This document shows, in pieces, positions 17,024 through 24,432 of a stretch of DNA of 26,330 nt. Source of the stretch: DATLAN01 sp035527455 (GTDB lineage Bacteria; Planctomycetota; Planctomycetia; Pirellulales; Thermoguttaceae); NCBI GenBank assembly GCA_035527455.1, contig DATLAN010000103.1:1-26330 (forward strand), given 5' to 3'. The first letter of the stretch is position 1. Every line of letters starts with the position of its first letter. The translations under genes and the position numbers were made by a program. Below the pieces are notes generated by a model. The model saw nothing but the letters and a program-made list of their open reading frames with translations, was not told the DNA's origin and made no database searches.

Positions 17024-17325
17024 GATACGCTCCTTTGAGGCTTGGGGAGGGGGTTGTTTTTACGCGAGAGACCTGTCGCATCTCCCGTGCCAAAGAGATC
17101 GAGAATCGTCGCAACTGCATGGCTCTTTGAGACTTGTGTGGAAGTTGCGGTTTGCTTCGAACGGACACATCACGATTCAGTGTAGTCGATGCGACGGCGC
17201 GAACCGACACGCGGATACAGACTGCGATTCTTCCGCGATCGATCGGTCTTAAGCGTGCAGCCGTGTGACGGGACATCCTGCCGCACCGAGGGGCGGCCGA
17301 AGAATAACTTACCGATTTGGCAATC
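17024..17325. other. Non-coding leader region
   Basis: About 300 bp upstream of the secreted repeat protein with no supportable ORF. A 7-bp inverted repeat CAAAGAG/CTCTTTG (17091-17097 and 17123-17129) is visible on its leader side. No promoter was identified with confidence. Confidence 0.4.
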
Positions 17326-17393
17326 TTATTGAAGCAACTGCGGGGTGGAACGTTGCCCTGGCCAATTCGCGTCGCCCGCAGTTGCTTCAATAA
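17326..17393. repeat. Perfect 19-bp inverted repeat
   Basis: TTATTGAAGCAACTGCGGG (17326-17344) and its exact complement (17375-17393) flank 30 nt. It lies between the secreted repeat protein leader and the 3' end of the SprT-like gene. It is unlike the other families here in being less GC-rich. Confidence 0.75.
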
Positions 17394-17485
17394 CGCGGCG
17401 CCGTATCAAGACCAGGGCCTATCGGCGTCGGTCGCAACGGGGCGTCAGAGGGTGAGCGTGGGGGCTTGCTGGTCATGGGTGACTT

Positions 17486-17989
17486 TCAAGAGCCCCGCCG
17501 CCGCGCCGGCTGTCGGGCAGACGGGGACGGGGATAGTCCCGCAAGACGCTTCAGGGATTGTTCTTGTCTTTCCAGCAGTTTCACGGCCTTGTCGAACACA
17601 GTGCGCGCTCGCGGATATCTGCGAAGAAACTCGGATCGACTTATCCCGTACCGGTAAGCTACATGTTCGATGATGTCCAGAAACGGAGCACGGAAAGAAG
17701 CCCCCAGCACCGTGTCTGTGATCTCCCCGTACACCTCGCAAGCCCGAACTCTTGGGGATTTGCGGTATCCGGTCACTTCTTGCCGTATCGCATCGGCCAA
17801 GACATGGTGGCCGGCATCCTCTGCCTTCTTTGCGGCCTTTTCCATCCTTGCCTCCCACCGCTTACCATGTCCAAAAACGGTTACAGCCCGGGTGATTTCA
17901 TGAATGAGTATGAGCCTGAGTGTGTCGCCGGGTGGGCGTGAAACTATGCTCGTCTTGGTTGTCCTCCGGCAGATACCATCACCGCGCAT
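17486..17989 (-). CDS. SprT-like protein with altered zinc motif
   Basis: A 167-residue protein resembling the core of SprT/zincin-like domains. The segment TLRLILIHEITRAVTVFGHG followed by KRWEARMEKAAKKA matches the family pattern of a hydrophobic helix with HExxH, then a later GHG.RW and a helix. Here the motif reads HEITR: the second zinc-binding His is Arg (codon CGG, two base changes from His), so peptidase activity is doubtful. The C-terminal half is basic and helical (EFLRRYPRARTVFDKAVKLLERQEQ) with an Arg-rich tail. ATG 17989 is chosen; a TTG at 18055 is also open but runs into the promoter of the divergent operon. The N-terminal strands of a complete SprT domain seem short or missing, suggesting truncation. 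Function is uncertain. Confidence 0.6.
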   Translation of the reverse strand: MRGDGICRRTTKTSIVSRPPGDTLRLILIHEITRAVTVFGHGKRWEARMEKAAKKAEDAGHHVLADAIRQEVTGYRKSPRVRACEVYGEITDTVLGASFRAPFLDIIEHVAYRYGISRSEFLRRYPRARTVFDKAVKLLERQEQSLKRLAGLSPSPSARQPARRRGS

Positions 17990-18044
17990 GTCGGAGGGAG
18001 TCCTCACCGTGCGCGGATTCGTACGGATTGTATGTGCCGGTCGA

Positions 18045-18073
18045 TTGATTCCCAACTCGGGTTATGCTATCAT
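18045..18073 (+). promoter_or_regulatory. Candidate promoter of the ThDP enzyme-hom-symporter operon
   Basis: TTGATT (18045-18050), 17-nt spacing, TATCAT (18068-18073) with an extended TGC immediately before the -10. It lies about 130 bp upstream of the first start codon, in the gap between divergent genes. The -10 matches that proposed for ahcY. Confidence 0.45.
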
Positions 18074-18201
18074 CGTAGCCAACTCGCCTGCCGTTGGCGT
18101 TGGTCTCCGTCTGTTCTTTTCACGAGGACGGCGAGGGGTCAAGAACTGGGCGATTGTTGCGAAACGTCGATTCTGGGATAACACGGTCGCAGGAGGTCTG
18201 G

Positions 18202-19815
18202 ATGACAACCGTTGCCGAGAAATGGGCGGAGGTGCTTGGCGAAATTGGCGTTCGCTATGTTTTTGGTATCCCCGGCGGCCCTTGGGTGGAGTATATGGAA
18301 GCACTCCGCACGAGCGACGTGGAATTCGTGCTGGTCAGCAATGAGGCCAGCGCGGGGTTCATGGCCGACGTATGCGGTCGGATCACGGGCATACCGGGTG
18401 CTTGCTACGGGACGTTCGGACCCGGGGCAACCAATCTGAGCACAGGCGTGGGCGGAGCCTTGCTCGATCGATCGCCGCTGCTGGCGTTCACCCACGAGAT
18501 GTCGGATTCGATGCTCGGACGGACGACGCAGATGGGGATCGACCATCAGGCTCTCTTCCGTCCGATCACCAAATGGACAACCCGGCTCGAAGCCGACCAC
18601 GTCGAGGAGACCCTGCTTCGCGCGGTGAATGTCGCGATGTCCGAGGCGCCGGGGCCGGTGCACATCGGCCTTCCCTCGAACCTGGGAACCATGACGGCCG
18701 GCGGCGAAACGTTTCAACTCGAACCGCCCCAGCAGCCGGAACCGCCGGATTGCGAGACGCTCGACCGACTTGTCGCGGCGTTCACGGCCGCGCGCAAGCC
18801 TCTTCTTGCCGTGGGGCTTTCGGCCGTTCGATCCGGCGTGCGGGCGCTCGTGCTGAAGATTGCCGAGCAGCACGGCATTCCGGTCGTGCTGACGCCGATG
18901 GCCAAAGGCATGATGCCCGAAGACCATCCCTCGTATGCCGGGGTGCTGTTTCATGCCTTGAGCAATCATGTGGCCGAGACGCATCGGCAGGCGGACCTCG
19001 TGATCGGCGTGGGATACGATCCGGTCGAGTTCAATTACGAAGACTGGATGCCCGACGCACCGTTGGTTCACATCGACACCCGGCCGGCCGACCTGGACAA
19101 GAGCGGCTACCGGTTGGAGTGCGACGTGGTGGGCAGCTTGCGCCCGGCGCTGGAGAGGCTTGCCTTGCTGGCACCGCAAGAGAACGACTGGGACCTGGGC
19201 GCGCTGGCTGAACGTCGCCGACGAATGTTCGAGAGCCTTCGTCCGCGGGAGGGCGTCTTTGGCCCAACGGCGGCCGTGACTATTCTTCGCGAGGTACTGC
19301 CCTACGACGGGATCCTGACGTGCGACGTGGGTGCGCATCTCCACGTGATCGGCCAGCTTTGGCGAACCCCGGCCCCCGGTTCGCTGCTCATGACGAACGG
19401 CTGGTCCTCGATGGGCTTTGGCATCCCTTCGGCGATTGCGGCCAAGCTGTGTCTTCCCGACAGGCCCGTGGCGTGTATGGTTGGCGACGGCGGCTTTCTG
19501 ATGATGGTCGGGGAGATGGCCACGGCAAAGCGGCTCGGAGTGCCCGTCGTGTTCGTGCTTCTGACCGACCACCACCTGACGCTGATCGGTGTCAAGCAAC
19601 AGCGGAAGAACTACGCGGCCTACGGAACACCCTTGCACGGCGACGGGTACGATTCGGCACGGACATTCTTCGGCGTTCCGGTGCTTGAGGCACGCGATAC
19701 TGCGTCGTACCGCGCGGCGCTCGACGAGGCCTTTGCGGCCGGCGGGCCCGTGATCGTCGAGGCCTTCGTGGATCCGACGGAATATGGTGAACTCGTATTG
19801 AAGGGAGACAAATGA
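18202..19815 (+). CDS. Thiamine diphosphate-binding enzyme, acetolactate synthase-like
   Basis: A 537-residue cytoplasmic ThDP-dependent enzyme with the three-domain layout of the acetolactate synthase/2-oxoacid decarboxylase family. The N-terminal pyrimidine-binding domain has YVFGIPGG and the catalytic Glu in SNEASAGFMA (about residue 50), followed by GPGATNLSTGV. The central domain starts near RKPLLAVG, with DLVIGVGYDPVEF. The C-terminal domain has the Mg/ThDP motif GDGGFLMMVGEM. Where most members have Asn after GDG-x(~26), this has LLTDHHLTLIG, so substrate chemistry may differ from true acetolactate synthase. There is no regulatory-subunit partner. ATG 18202 has AGGAGGT upstream; ATGA overlap couples it to the homoserine dehydrogenase. 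A 2-oxo acid substrate is inferred, its identity unknown. Confidence 0.9.
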   Translation: MTTVAEKWAEVLGEIGVRYVFGIPGGPWVEYMEALRTSDVEFVLVSNEASAGFMADVCGRITGIPGACYGTFGPGATNLSTGVGGALLDRSPLLAFTHEMSDSMLGRTTQMGIDHQALFRPITKWTTRLEADHVEETLLRAVNVAMSEAPGPVHIGLPSNLGTMTAGGETFQLEPPQQPEPPDCETLDRLVAAFTAARKPLLAVGLSAVRSGVRALVLKIAEQHGIPVVLTPMAKGMMPEDHPSYAGVLFHALSNHVAETHRQADLVIGVGYDPVEFNYEDWMPDAPLVHIDTRPADLDKSGYRLECDVVGSLRPALERLALLAPQENDWDLGALAERRRRMFESLRPREGVFGPTAAVTILREVLPYDGILTCDVGAHLHVIGQLWRTPAPGSLLMTNGWSSMGFGIPSAIAAKLCLPDRPVACMVGDGGFLMMVGEMATAKRLGVPVVFVLLTDHHLTLIGVKQQRKNYAAYGTPLHGDGYDSARTFFGVPVLEARDTASYRAALDEAFAAGGPVIVEAFVDPTEYGELVLKGDK

Positions 19816-20855
19816 GCAAGTCGGTAAGAATCGTATTGTGCGGTCTTGGGAACGTAGGCAAGGCGTTCTTGGAACTGGTTGCGGAGCGTGGCGGCGAGAT
19901 CGAGACCCGATACGGCCTGCGCTTGATCGTTTCCGCCGCGGTGGACATCGGCGGTGCGGCCATGATGGGAGAAGATGGACTTCCGGCGGCAGAACTTCTG
20001 GCCCACCTTCGCACCGGGCACGCCGTGGAAACCTTCGCGCCGGGCGGCTCACCCGGCGTCTCCGGCGTGGAAGCGATCAACCAGGCCGGCGCCGACGTAC
20101 TCATCGAGACGACGCCCACCAACCTGGTCGACGGCGAACCGGGCCGCTCGCATATCTTTGCTGCGTTGGAGCGAGGGATGGAAGTCGTCAGTGCCAACAA
20201 GGGGCCGATCGTCCTGTTCTATCGCGAGATTCACGAATTGGCTCGGCAAAAGGGCAGCGGCGTTCATATCAGCGCCGCCACGGCCGCGGCGCTTCCCGCG
20301 CTCGACGTGGGACAAGTCTGCCTGGCGGGCGCAAGGCTCTTGGAAATCGAGGGTATCCTCAACGGTTCAACCAACTACATTCTCACGCGAATGCAGCAGG
20401 ACGGATGCGGTTACGAAGCCGCGTTGAAGGAAGCTCAAGCGTTGGGAATCGCGGAAACCGACCCGAGCCTCGACGTGGAGGGACGCGACACGGCCAACAA
20501 AATGATCCTGATCGCCAACCGGCTGTTCGGCATGTCGCTTGGCCCGGGGGACGTCACGGTGGAAGGCATCACCCGGCTCACCCCGGAAGACGTCGCCACG
20601 TCCAAGGCCGCCGGTCAGGTGATCAAGCTGATCGGGTTCGCCGAGCGAACCGACTCGGGCGTACGACTGAGCGTGTCGCCGAAACGGCTGGAGAAGGACC
20701 ATCCGCTTGCCGCGGTGAGTGGTTCCGAAAAGGCGATCAGCTACTTGACCGATACCATGCATCGGATCACGGTTAGCGGTGGCAAGAGTTCGCCGGTTGG
20801 CGCGGCGGCCGCTTTGTTGAAAGATCTGATCAATGCTTGCGCGTCGAATGCTTGA
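19812..20855 (+). CDS. hom: Homoserine dehydrogenase, short form without ACT domain
   Basis: A 347-residue NAD(P)-dependent enzyme interconverting aspartate semialdehyde and homoserine. The N-terminal Rossmann motif is GLGNVGKAF (about residues 11-19). The catalytic domain has VSANKGPIV, the signature GILNGSTNYILTRM (about 180-193) and the ETDPSLDVEGRDTANKMILIAN block with catalytic Asp and Lys. The C-terminus stops after the catalytic domain, so the ACT domain that gives threonine feedback control in biosynthetic enzymes is absent. Its ATG overlaps the stop of the ThDP enzyme gene by 4 bp (ATGA), with GGGAG upstream, so translation is coupled. A symporter follows 29 bp downstream. This context suggests a dedicated, possibly catabolic or specialised role rather than the housekeeping threonine pathway; that is inference. 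Confidence 0.93.
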   Translation: MSKSVRIVLCGLGNVGKAFLELVAERGGEIETRYGLRLIVSAAVDIGGAAMMGEDGLPAAELLAHLRTGHAVETFAPGGSPGVSGVEAINQAGADVLIETTPTNLVDGEPGRSHIFAALERGMEVVSANKGPIVLFYREIHELARQKGSGVHISAATAAALPALDVGQVCLAGARLLEIEGILNGSTNYILTRMQQDGCGYEAALKEAQALGIAETDPSLDVEGRDTANKMILIANRLFGMSLGPGDVTVEGITRLTPEDVATSKAAGQVIKLIGFAERTDSGVRLSVSPKRLEKDHPLAAVSGSEKAISYLTDTMHRITVSGGKSSPVGAAAALLKDLINACASNA

Positions 20856-20884
20856 TAGTTGGCTGCAGAAAGGGAACATCTTCG

Positions 20885-22144
20885 GTGAAGTGGTGGTTTC
20901 GGCAACAGCTCTACACGCGGATACTCGTCGCGATCGTCGTGGGCGCGGCCCTGGGAGTCGCTTTCGGCGACCGAGTATCGTTGATCGAACCGATCGGAAC
21001 CATCTTCATTCGCCTCTTGAAGATGCTGATCGTGCCCCTGACGTTCCTGACGCTAATCAGCGGAATCACGAAACTGGACAGCATCCGCTCACTGCGTTCG
21101 ATCGGCGGCCTGGCCCTGCTGTACTATGCCTTGTCGTCGCTGGTTGCGGGAGCAGTCGGTGTTTGCGTCGCACTGTTGATCCAGCCGGGAAGAGGAATGG
21201 TGATCGACACGGCCGGGGAGGCGACCAATGAAATCCCCCAGTTCGATTTCATCGACCAACTGGTGCAGTGGATTCCGACGAATCCGGTCGAGGCGTTCGC
21301 CGCCGCCAACATGCTGCAGATCATTTTTTTCGCCATCGTGGTGGGGATCGCGCTTCTTTCGATGGGCTCCCGGGCCGGCCCGCTCGTTCAACTGGCCGAC
21401 GACGGCGCGGAGCTGATGCTGCGAGTGACGCAGTTCGTGATGGAAATCGCGCCGTACGGCATTCTTGCATTGGTGGCGAATCTTGTCGCCTCGGTCGGCG
21501 TGGACATGTTGACCCACGTGGGTAAGTTCATCGTCGCCCAGTATCTGGCTCTGTTGATTCTCATGACGGTCGTCGACCCGACGGTTCTTCGGTTCCTGGC
21601 CCGAGTGAACCCCTTGCGGTTCTACCGGAACGTTTCACCGGCCTTGTTGGTGGCCGCCAGCACGACGTCCAGCGCGGCAACGCTGCCGGTTTCCATGGAG
21701 GTTGCCGAAAAGAACGTCGGCGCTCCCGAGAAAGTCTGGGGGTTTACTCTGCCGTTGGGAGCGACCGTGAATATGAACGGCATGGCGGCCTGCATCGGCG
21801 TGATCGCGGTTTTTTCCTGTAACGTGTATCACATTCCGGTTACTTTGGGCGGAGTGCTGCAAATCCTGTTTCTCGGTTTGGCCCTCTCCTTTGGGACCGC
21901 CGGAGTGAAAGGCGCGGGGATCGTGACGTCGACCATCCTGCTGCAAACGATCGGCGTCCCCACGATCGTTATCGTTCCGATTCTCGTGTCCATATGGCCG
22001 GTCCTGGACATTGGCAATACGTGCTGCAACGTGTCGGGCGACCTGGTCGGAACGACGCTCGTGGCGTCACGCTTCGGTATGCTCGATCGGGACATTTTCG
22101 ATAGTGGCAATCTGCGAGAGGAACGACAAAACACAAAGCCTTGA
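20885..22144 (+). CDS. Dicarboxylate/amino acid:cation symporter (DAACS)
   Basis: A 419-residue inner-membrane protein of the DAACS/GltP family, using Na+ or H+ gradients to import acidic amino acids or C4-dicarboxylates. About eight transmembrane helices and two re-entrant loops are expected; hallmarks are visible: KMLIVPLTFLTLISGITKL, ASTTSSAATLPVSM (hairpin HP1 serine-rich motif), GATVNMNGMA (the TM7 NMDG-like motif, here NMNG), and the TM8 region LDIGNTCCNVSGD. The Asp that usually follows NM (NMDGT) is Asn, and the TM8 substrate Arg is not evident, so the substrate may differ from glutamate. The start is GTG 20885; an upstream TTG at 20837 overlaps hom. Third gene of the operon, it is followed by a decayed gamma-glutamyltransferase. 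Confidence 0.92.
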   Translation: MKWWFRQQLYTRILVAIVVGAALGVAFGDRVSLIEPIGTIFIRLLKMLIVPLTFLTLISGITKLDSIRSLRSIGGLALLYYALSSLVAGAVGVCVALLIQPGRGMVIDTAGEATNEIPQFDFIDQLVQWIPTNPVEAFAAANMLQIIFFAIVVGIALLSMGSRAGPLVQLADDGAELMLRVTQFVMEIAPYGILALVANLVASVGVDMLTHVGKFIVAQYLALLILMTVVDPTVLRFLARVNPLRFYRNVSPALLVAASTTSSAATLPVSMEVAEKNVGAPEKVWGFTLPLGATVNMNGMAACIGVIAVFSCNVYHIPVTLGGVLQILFLGLALSFGTAGVKGAGIVTSTILLQTIGVPTIVIVPILVSIWPVLDIGNTCCNVSGDLVGTTLVASRFGMLDRDIFDSGNLREERQNTKP

Positions 22145-22189
22145 CGACACCGGGAAGACACGATTGCGAGATTGCGAGATCCGAGAGCC

Positions 22190-22442
22190 ATGAGAACGTT
22201 TTGATCCCTCGGGCAGAGCCTGCCGGTCGTCATCTCCGTGTTGATGGCAGCATGCCCCGTCGCGGCAGAACAACGCACGCCAGGTTCGGGCCGGTACGTG
22301 CGTGCCGAGAATGCGATGGTTGTCTCCGCCGGCGGACACGCCAGCCGCATTGGTCGCGATGTGCTCGAGAGGGGAGGCAATGCAGTCGACGCAGCGGTGG
22401 CGACTGCATTCGCATTGGCAGTCACCTGGCCCGAGGCGGGCC
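22190..22442 (+). pseudogene. Gamma-glutamyltransferase N-terminal remnant
   Basis: From about 22289 the frame reads RAENAMVVSAGGHASRIG, then DVLERGGNAVDAAVATAFAL and AVTWPEAG, the unmistakable N-terminus of gamma-glutamyltransferases (GGNAVDAA motif). Similarity stops abruptly at about 22442, just where the family continues with its glycine-rich block; 16 bp later the stop of an unrelated minus-strand gene begins. The upstream in-frame ATG at 22190 is followed by TGA at codon 5 (22202-22204), after which a signal-peptide-like stretch SLGQSLPVVISVLMAACPVA continues. So there are two lesions: a nonsense codon and loss of most of the gene. It sits 45 bp after the symporter, as the likely former fourth gene of the operon. 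An alternative start is GTG 22238, which would avoid the first lesion but not the truncation. Confidence 0.8.
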
Positions 22443-22458
22443 TGTCCCCCTCTTCGGC

Positions 22459-23325
22459 TCAAAGGATCCTGCGAACCGCCTCGATGAACTCCGGCGTCGT
22501 CCCGCAGCAGCCGCCGACGAAGCTGGCACCCGCTTCGATCAGCCCCGGAACGTATCCGGCGAATTCGGCGGGCGTTTGCCGGTAGACGGTCCGGTCGTCG
22601 ACCACCTCCGGCAACCCGGCGTTGGCCTTGATCCAGACGGGCCGGTCGGTGGCGGCCTTCAGCCGGCGGCAGATCTCGACGAAACCGGCGATGCCCTGGC
22701 CGCAGTTCGAGCCGATCGCGTCGGCCCCGGCGGCCGTCAACTGTTCGGCGGCCTGTTCCACCGTGGTGCCCATCATGGTGCGATCCTTGTTCGCCCCGGA
22801 ATCGAACACCATGCAGGCCACCACCGGCAAACCGGTCGCCCGGGCGGCCGCGACGGCCAGTTTGGCTTCGGCCGGATCGGCCATCGTTTCTACCACGATT
22901 CCATCGGCCCCCGCATCGGCCATGGCTTCGGCCTGCTCGGCAAAGGCGGCCTGCAATTCGTCCTCGCCGACTGCGCCCATCATCAGCATCACGCCGCTGG
23001 GCCCGATCGAAGCGAACACGAGGGCCTCGTCGCCGGCCGCCTTCCTGGAAATCTCCACGCCGGATCGATTGATTTCGGCGACCTTCTCGGCCAGATCGTG
23101 CCGGGCAAGGATGAAGCGGTTGGCCCCGAAGGTGTTGGTCAAGACGATTCGGCTGCCGGCCTCGACGTACGCCCGGGCGACCTGCTCGACCTTCTCCGGC
23201 GCGGTCAGATTCCAGGCGTCGGGACAGGTCCCCACGGGAAGCCCCCGCTGTTGGAGTTGGGTTCCCCAGGCCCCGTCGGTCACGATCGGAGCGGCGGCCA
23301 CGAGCTTCTCGATGGTCGGATGCAT
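22459..23325 (-). CDS. Homocysteine S-methyltransferase family protein
   Basis: A 288-residue cytoplasmic TIM-barrel enzyme of the homocysteine methyltransferase family (the domain found in MetH, BHMT and MmuM). It transfers a methyl group to homocysteine to make methionine; the methyl donor is not identifiable. Features: N-terminal VTDGAWGTQLQ, the barrel block LTNTFGANR, IGPSG, VETMAD, and the zinc-ligand cysteines in GSNCGQG (about residue 206) and VGGCCGTTPE (about 271-272). No corrinoid- or folate-binding domain is attached, so it is a stand-alone module. ATG 23325 has GGAGGAAA at good spacing. Its 3' end abuts the broken gamma-glutamyltransferase, so it may have arrived in the rearrangement that removed that gene. 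AhcY elsewhere in the window produces homocysteine. Confidence 0.92.
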   Translation of the reverse strand: MHPTIEKLVAAAPIVTDGAWGTQLQQRGLPVGTCPDAWNLTAPEKVEQVARAYVEAGSRIVLTNTFGANRFILARHDLAEKVAEINRSGVEISRKAAGDEALVFASIGPSGVMLMMGAVGEDELQAAFAEQAEAMADAGADGIVVETMADPAEAKLAVAAARATGLPVVACMVFDSGANKDRTMMGTTVEQAAEQLTAAGADAIGSNCGQGIAGFVEICRRLKAATDRPVWIKANAGLPEVVDDRTVYRQTPAEFAGYVPGLIEAGASFVGGCCGTTPEFIEAVRRIL

Positions 23326-23553
23326 AAGAGATTTCCTCCGTGGTTCGGCATGGCGGTACATTCTAGGCGAGGACGGGCCGGCAGAATAGTGGGGCGCAAT
23401 ACCCCAGTCCCAAGCAGGCAGCAACATTACAGAAAGCAACACGCCTTTTTTATGGGTGGACGAGTACGATGACCGTCAGCCGTAACCTACATTTATTATG
23501 GACTACCATAATCCCCACGATCGGTACTTGTGGGGGGAGTGAGGGTTATCGCT

Positions 23554-24090
23554 GTGGATATTCCCGTTTCAAGCCTGTATTTGCCTGCGATTGCGGCGTT
23601 GGTGGGAATAGGCATATTGGGGTATATGGTAAGTCGATCTCGGCAGACGGGCCGCAGATTCGGCCTCCTCAATGTGGCGATTCTGGCCGTGCTGATCGCG
23701 ATCGTCGGCGCCGCGGCGATCCCACTGTTCGAAGGGGCCAGCGCGAACGCCAAGTCCAGCGCGTTGGCCCAGAATCTGAGTCTGCTGCGCAAGCAGATCG
23801 AGTTGTACAAAATCGATCACCTGGGCCGACCACCTGTGGTCTACGAAGGTTCGCTCCCCCAGTTGCTCCGATCGACGGACAAAGAGGGGGTTCCGGGGCC
23901 CGCCGGCGAACGTTTCCCCTATGGGCCCTATTTCCGTGGCGGAGTTCCGGTGAACCCGGTTACCAGCCGCTCGGTCGTTACGGCGATCGAGAGGTTCCCT
24001 CCGGAGTCAACCACCGGCCGAGGCGGCTGGCTTTATCACCAAGAGACGGGTCAGATTGCCCCCGACATGCCGCCGTCTGCGGCCAAGTGA
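23554..24090 (+). CDS. Pseudopilin-like protein with extra N-terminal membrane helix
   Basis: A protein of about 178 residues with two hydrophobic segments. First is SSLYLPAIAALVGIGILGYMV, then after a basic loop RSRQTGRRFG comes LLNVAILAVLIAIVGAAAIP, continuing into a helix with SSALAQNLSLLRKQIELYKID. The second segment plus helix, and the downstream pattern (LGRPPV, LPQLL, GPYFRGGVPVNP, GGWLYHQETGQI), match the GspG-like type II secretion pseudopilin layout. The prepilin cleavage site G-FTLIE is degenerate (RRFGLLN, no Glu5), and the preceding helix is unusual. Start uncertain: GTG 23554 has GAGGG about 8 bp upstream; GTG 23530 is in frame. No secretion genes adjoin it. The pseudopilin relationship is by pattern only. 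Confidence 0.75.
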   Translation: MDIPVSSLYLPAIAALVGIGILGYMVSRSRQTGRRFGLLNVAILAVLIAIVGAAAIPLFEGASANAKSSALAQNLSLLRKQIELYKIDHLGRPPVVYEGSLPQLLRSTDKEGVPGPAGERFPYGPYFRGGVPVNPVTSRSVVTAIERFPPESTTGRGGWLYHQETGQIAPDMPPSAAK

Positions 24091-24099
24091 ACCGGGCCG

Positions 24100-24285
24100 C
24101 TAGCGCTTTTCCAGTTCCCAATTGTCGACGATCACCTGACCGCCGGGGGTCAGGTCGCGGAGTTTATCCGCCATGATGGCACGTTCTGAAACGGTGGCCC
24201 GGTCCAGTTTTCGTGCGAATTGGCCAATCTTCTTGCGGCGATGTCGCCGACGTTTGATTTCCTTCCGACGTTCGCTACTCGGCAC
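24100..24285 (-). CDS. Small basic DUF6800-like protein
   Basis: A 61-residue, very basic protein beginning PSSERRKEIKRRRHRRKK after the start Met. It ends with an amphipathic helix ERAIMADKLRDLTPGGQ and VIVDNWELEK. It resembles the short planctomycete proteins annotated as DUF6800 (from memory; not searched). The charge suggests nucleic-acid or ribosome association, unproven. The start is GTG 24285, with GGAG seven bases upstream, and a strong promoter match lies about 95-123 bp further upstream. A longer open frame to 24408 overlaps that promoter and is rejected. It lies in the same orientation as cheD but has its own promoter. Confidence 0.7.
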   Translation of the reverse strand: MPSSERRKEIKRRRHRRKKIGQFARKLDRATVSERAIMADKLRDLTPGGQVIVDNWELEKR

Positions 24286-24379
24286 GTTCTGACTCCTCGA
24301 ACCGCGGTTACTGTCACGCTGGCCGGTAATCCGGTGAGGCACCCCTGTTTTGTGGGGTTTCGCGGATGCCGGAAATCTA

Positions 24380-24408
24380 CTTATAGCAGACCTACCGGCG
24401 GCGGTCAA
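24380..24408 (-). promoter_or_regulatory. Promoter of the DUF6800-like gene
   Basis: On the minus strand: TTGACC (24403-24408), 17 nt, TATAAG (24380-24385), with an extended TGC directly before the -10. This is the best -35/-10 match in the window. It predicts a leader of about 90 nt containing a CCCC/GGGG hairpin (around 24335-24356). Confidence 0.6.
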
Positions 24409-24432
24409 CTTACCCGAGATCGACCCGTCGCC

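Noticed and set aside
18139..20052. 637-codon minus-strand frame opposite the ThDP enzyme and hom
   Set aside because: No start signal or motif; both plus-strand genes have conserved catalytic motifs and ribosome binding sites.
24286..24408. Extended start of the DUF6800-like protein
   Set aside because: The region contains the predicted promoter and leader; GTG 24285 has GGAG at the right distance.
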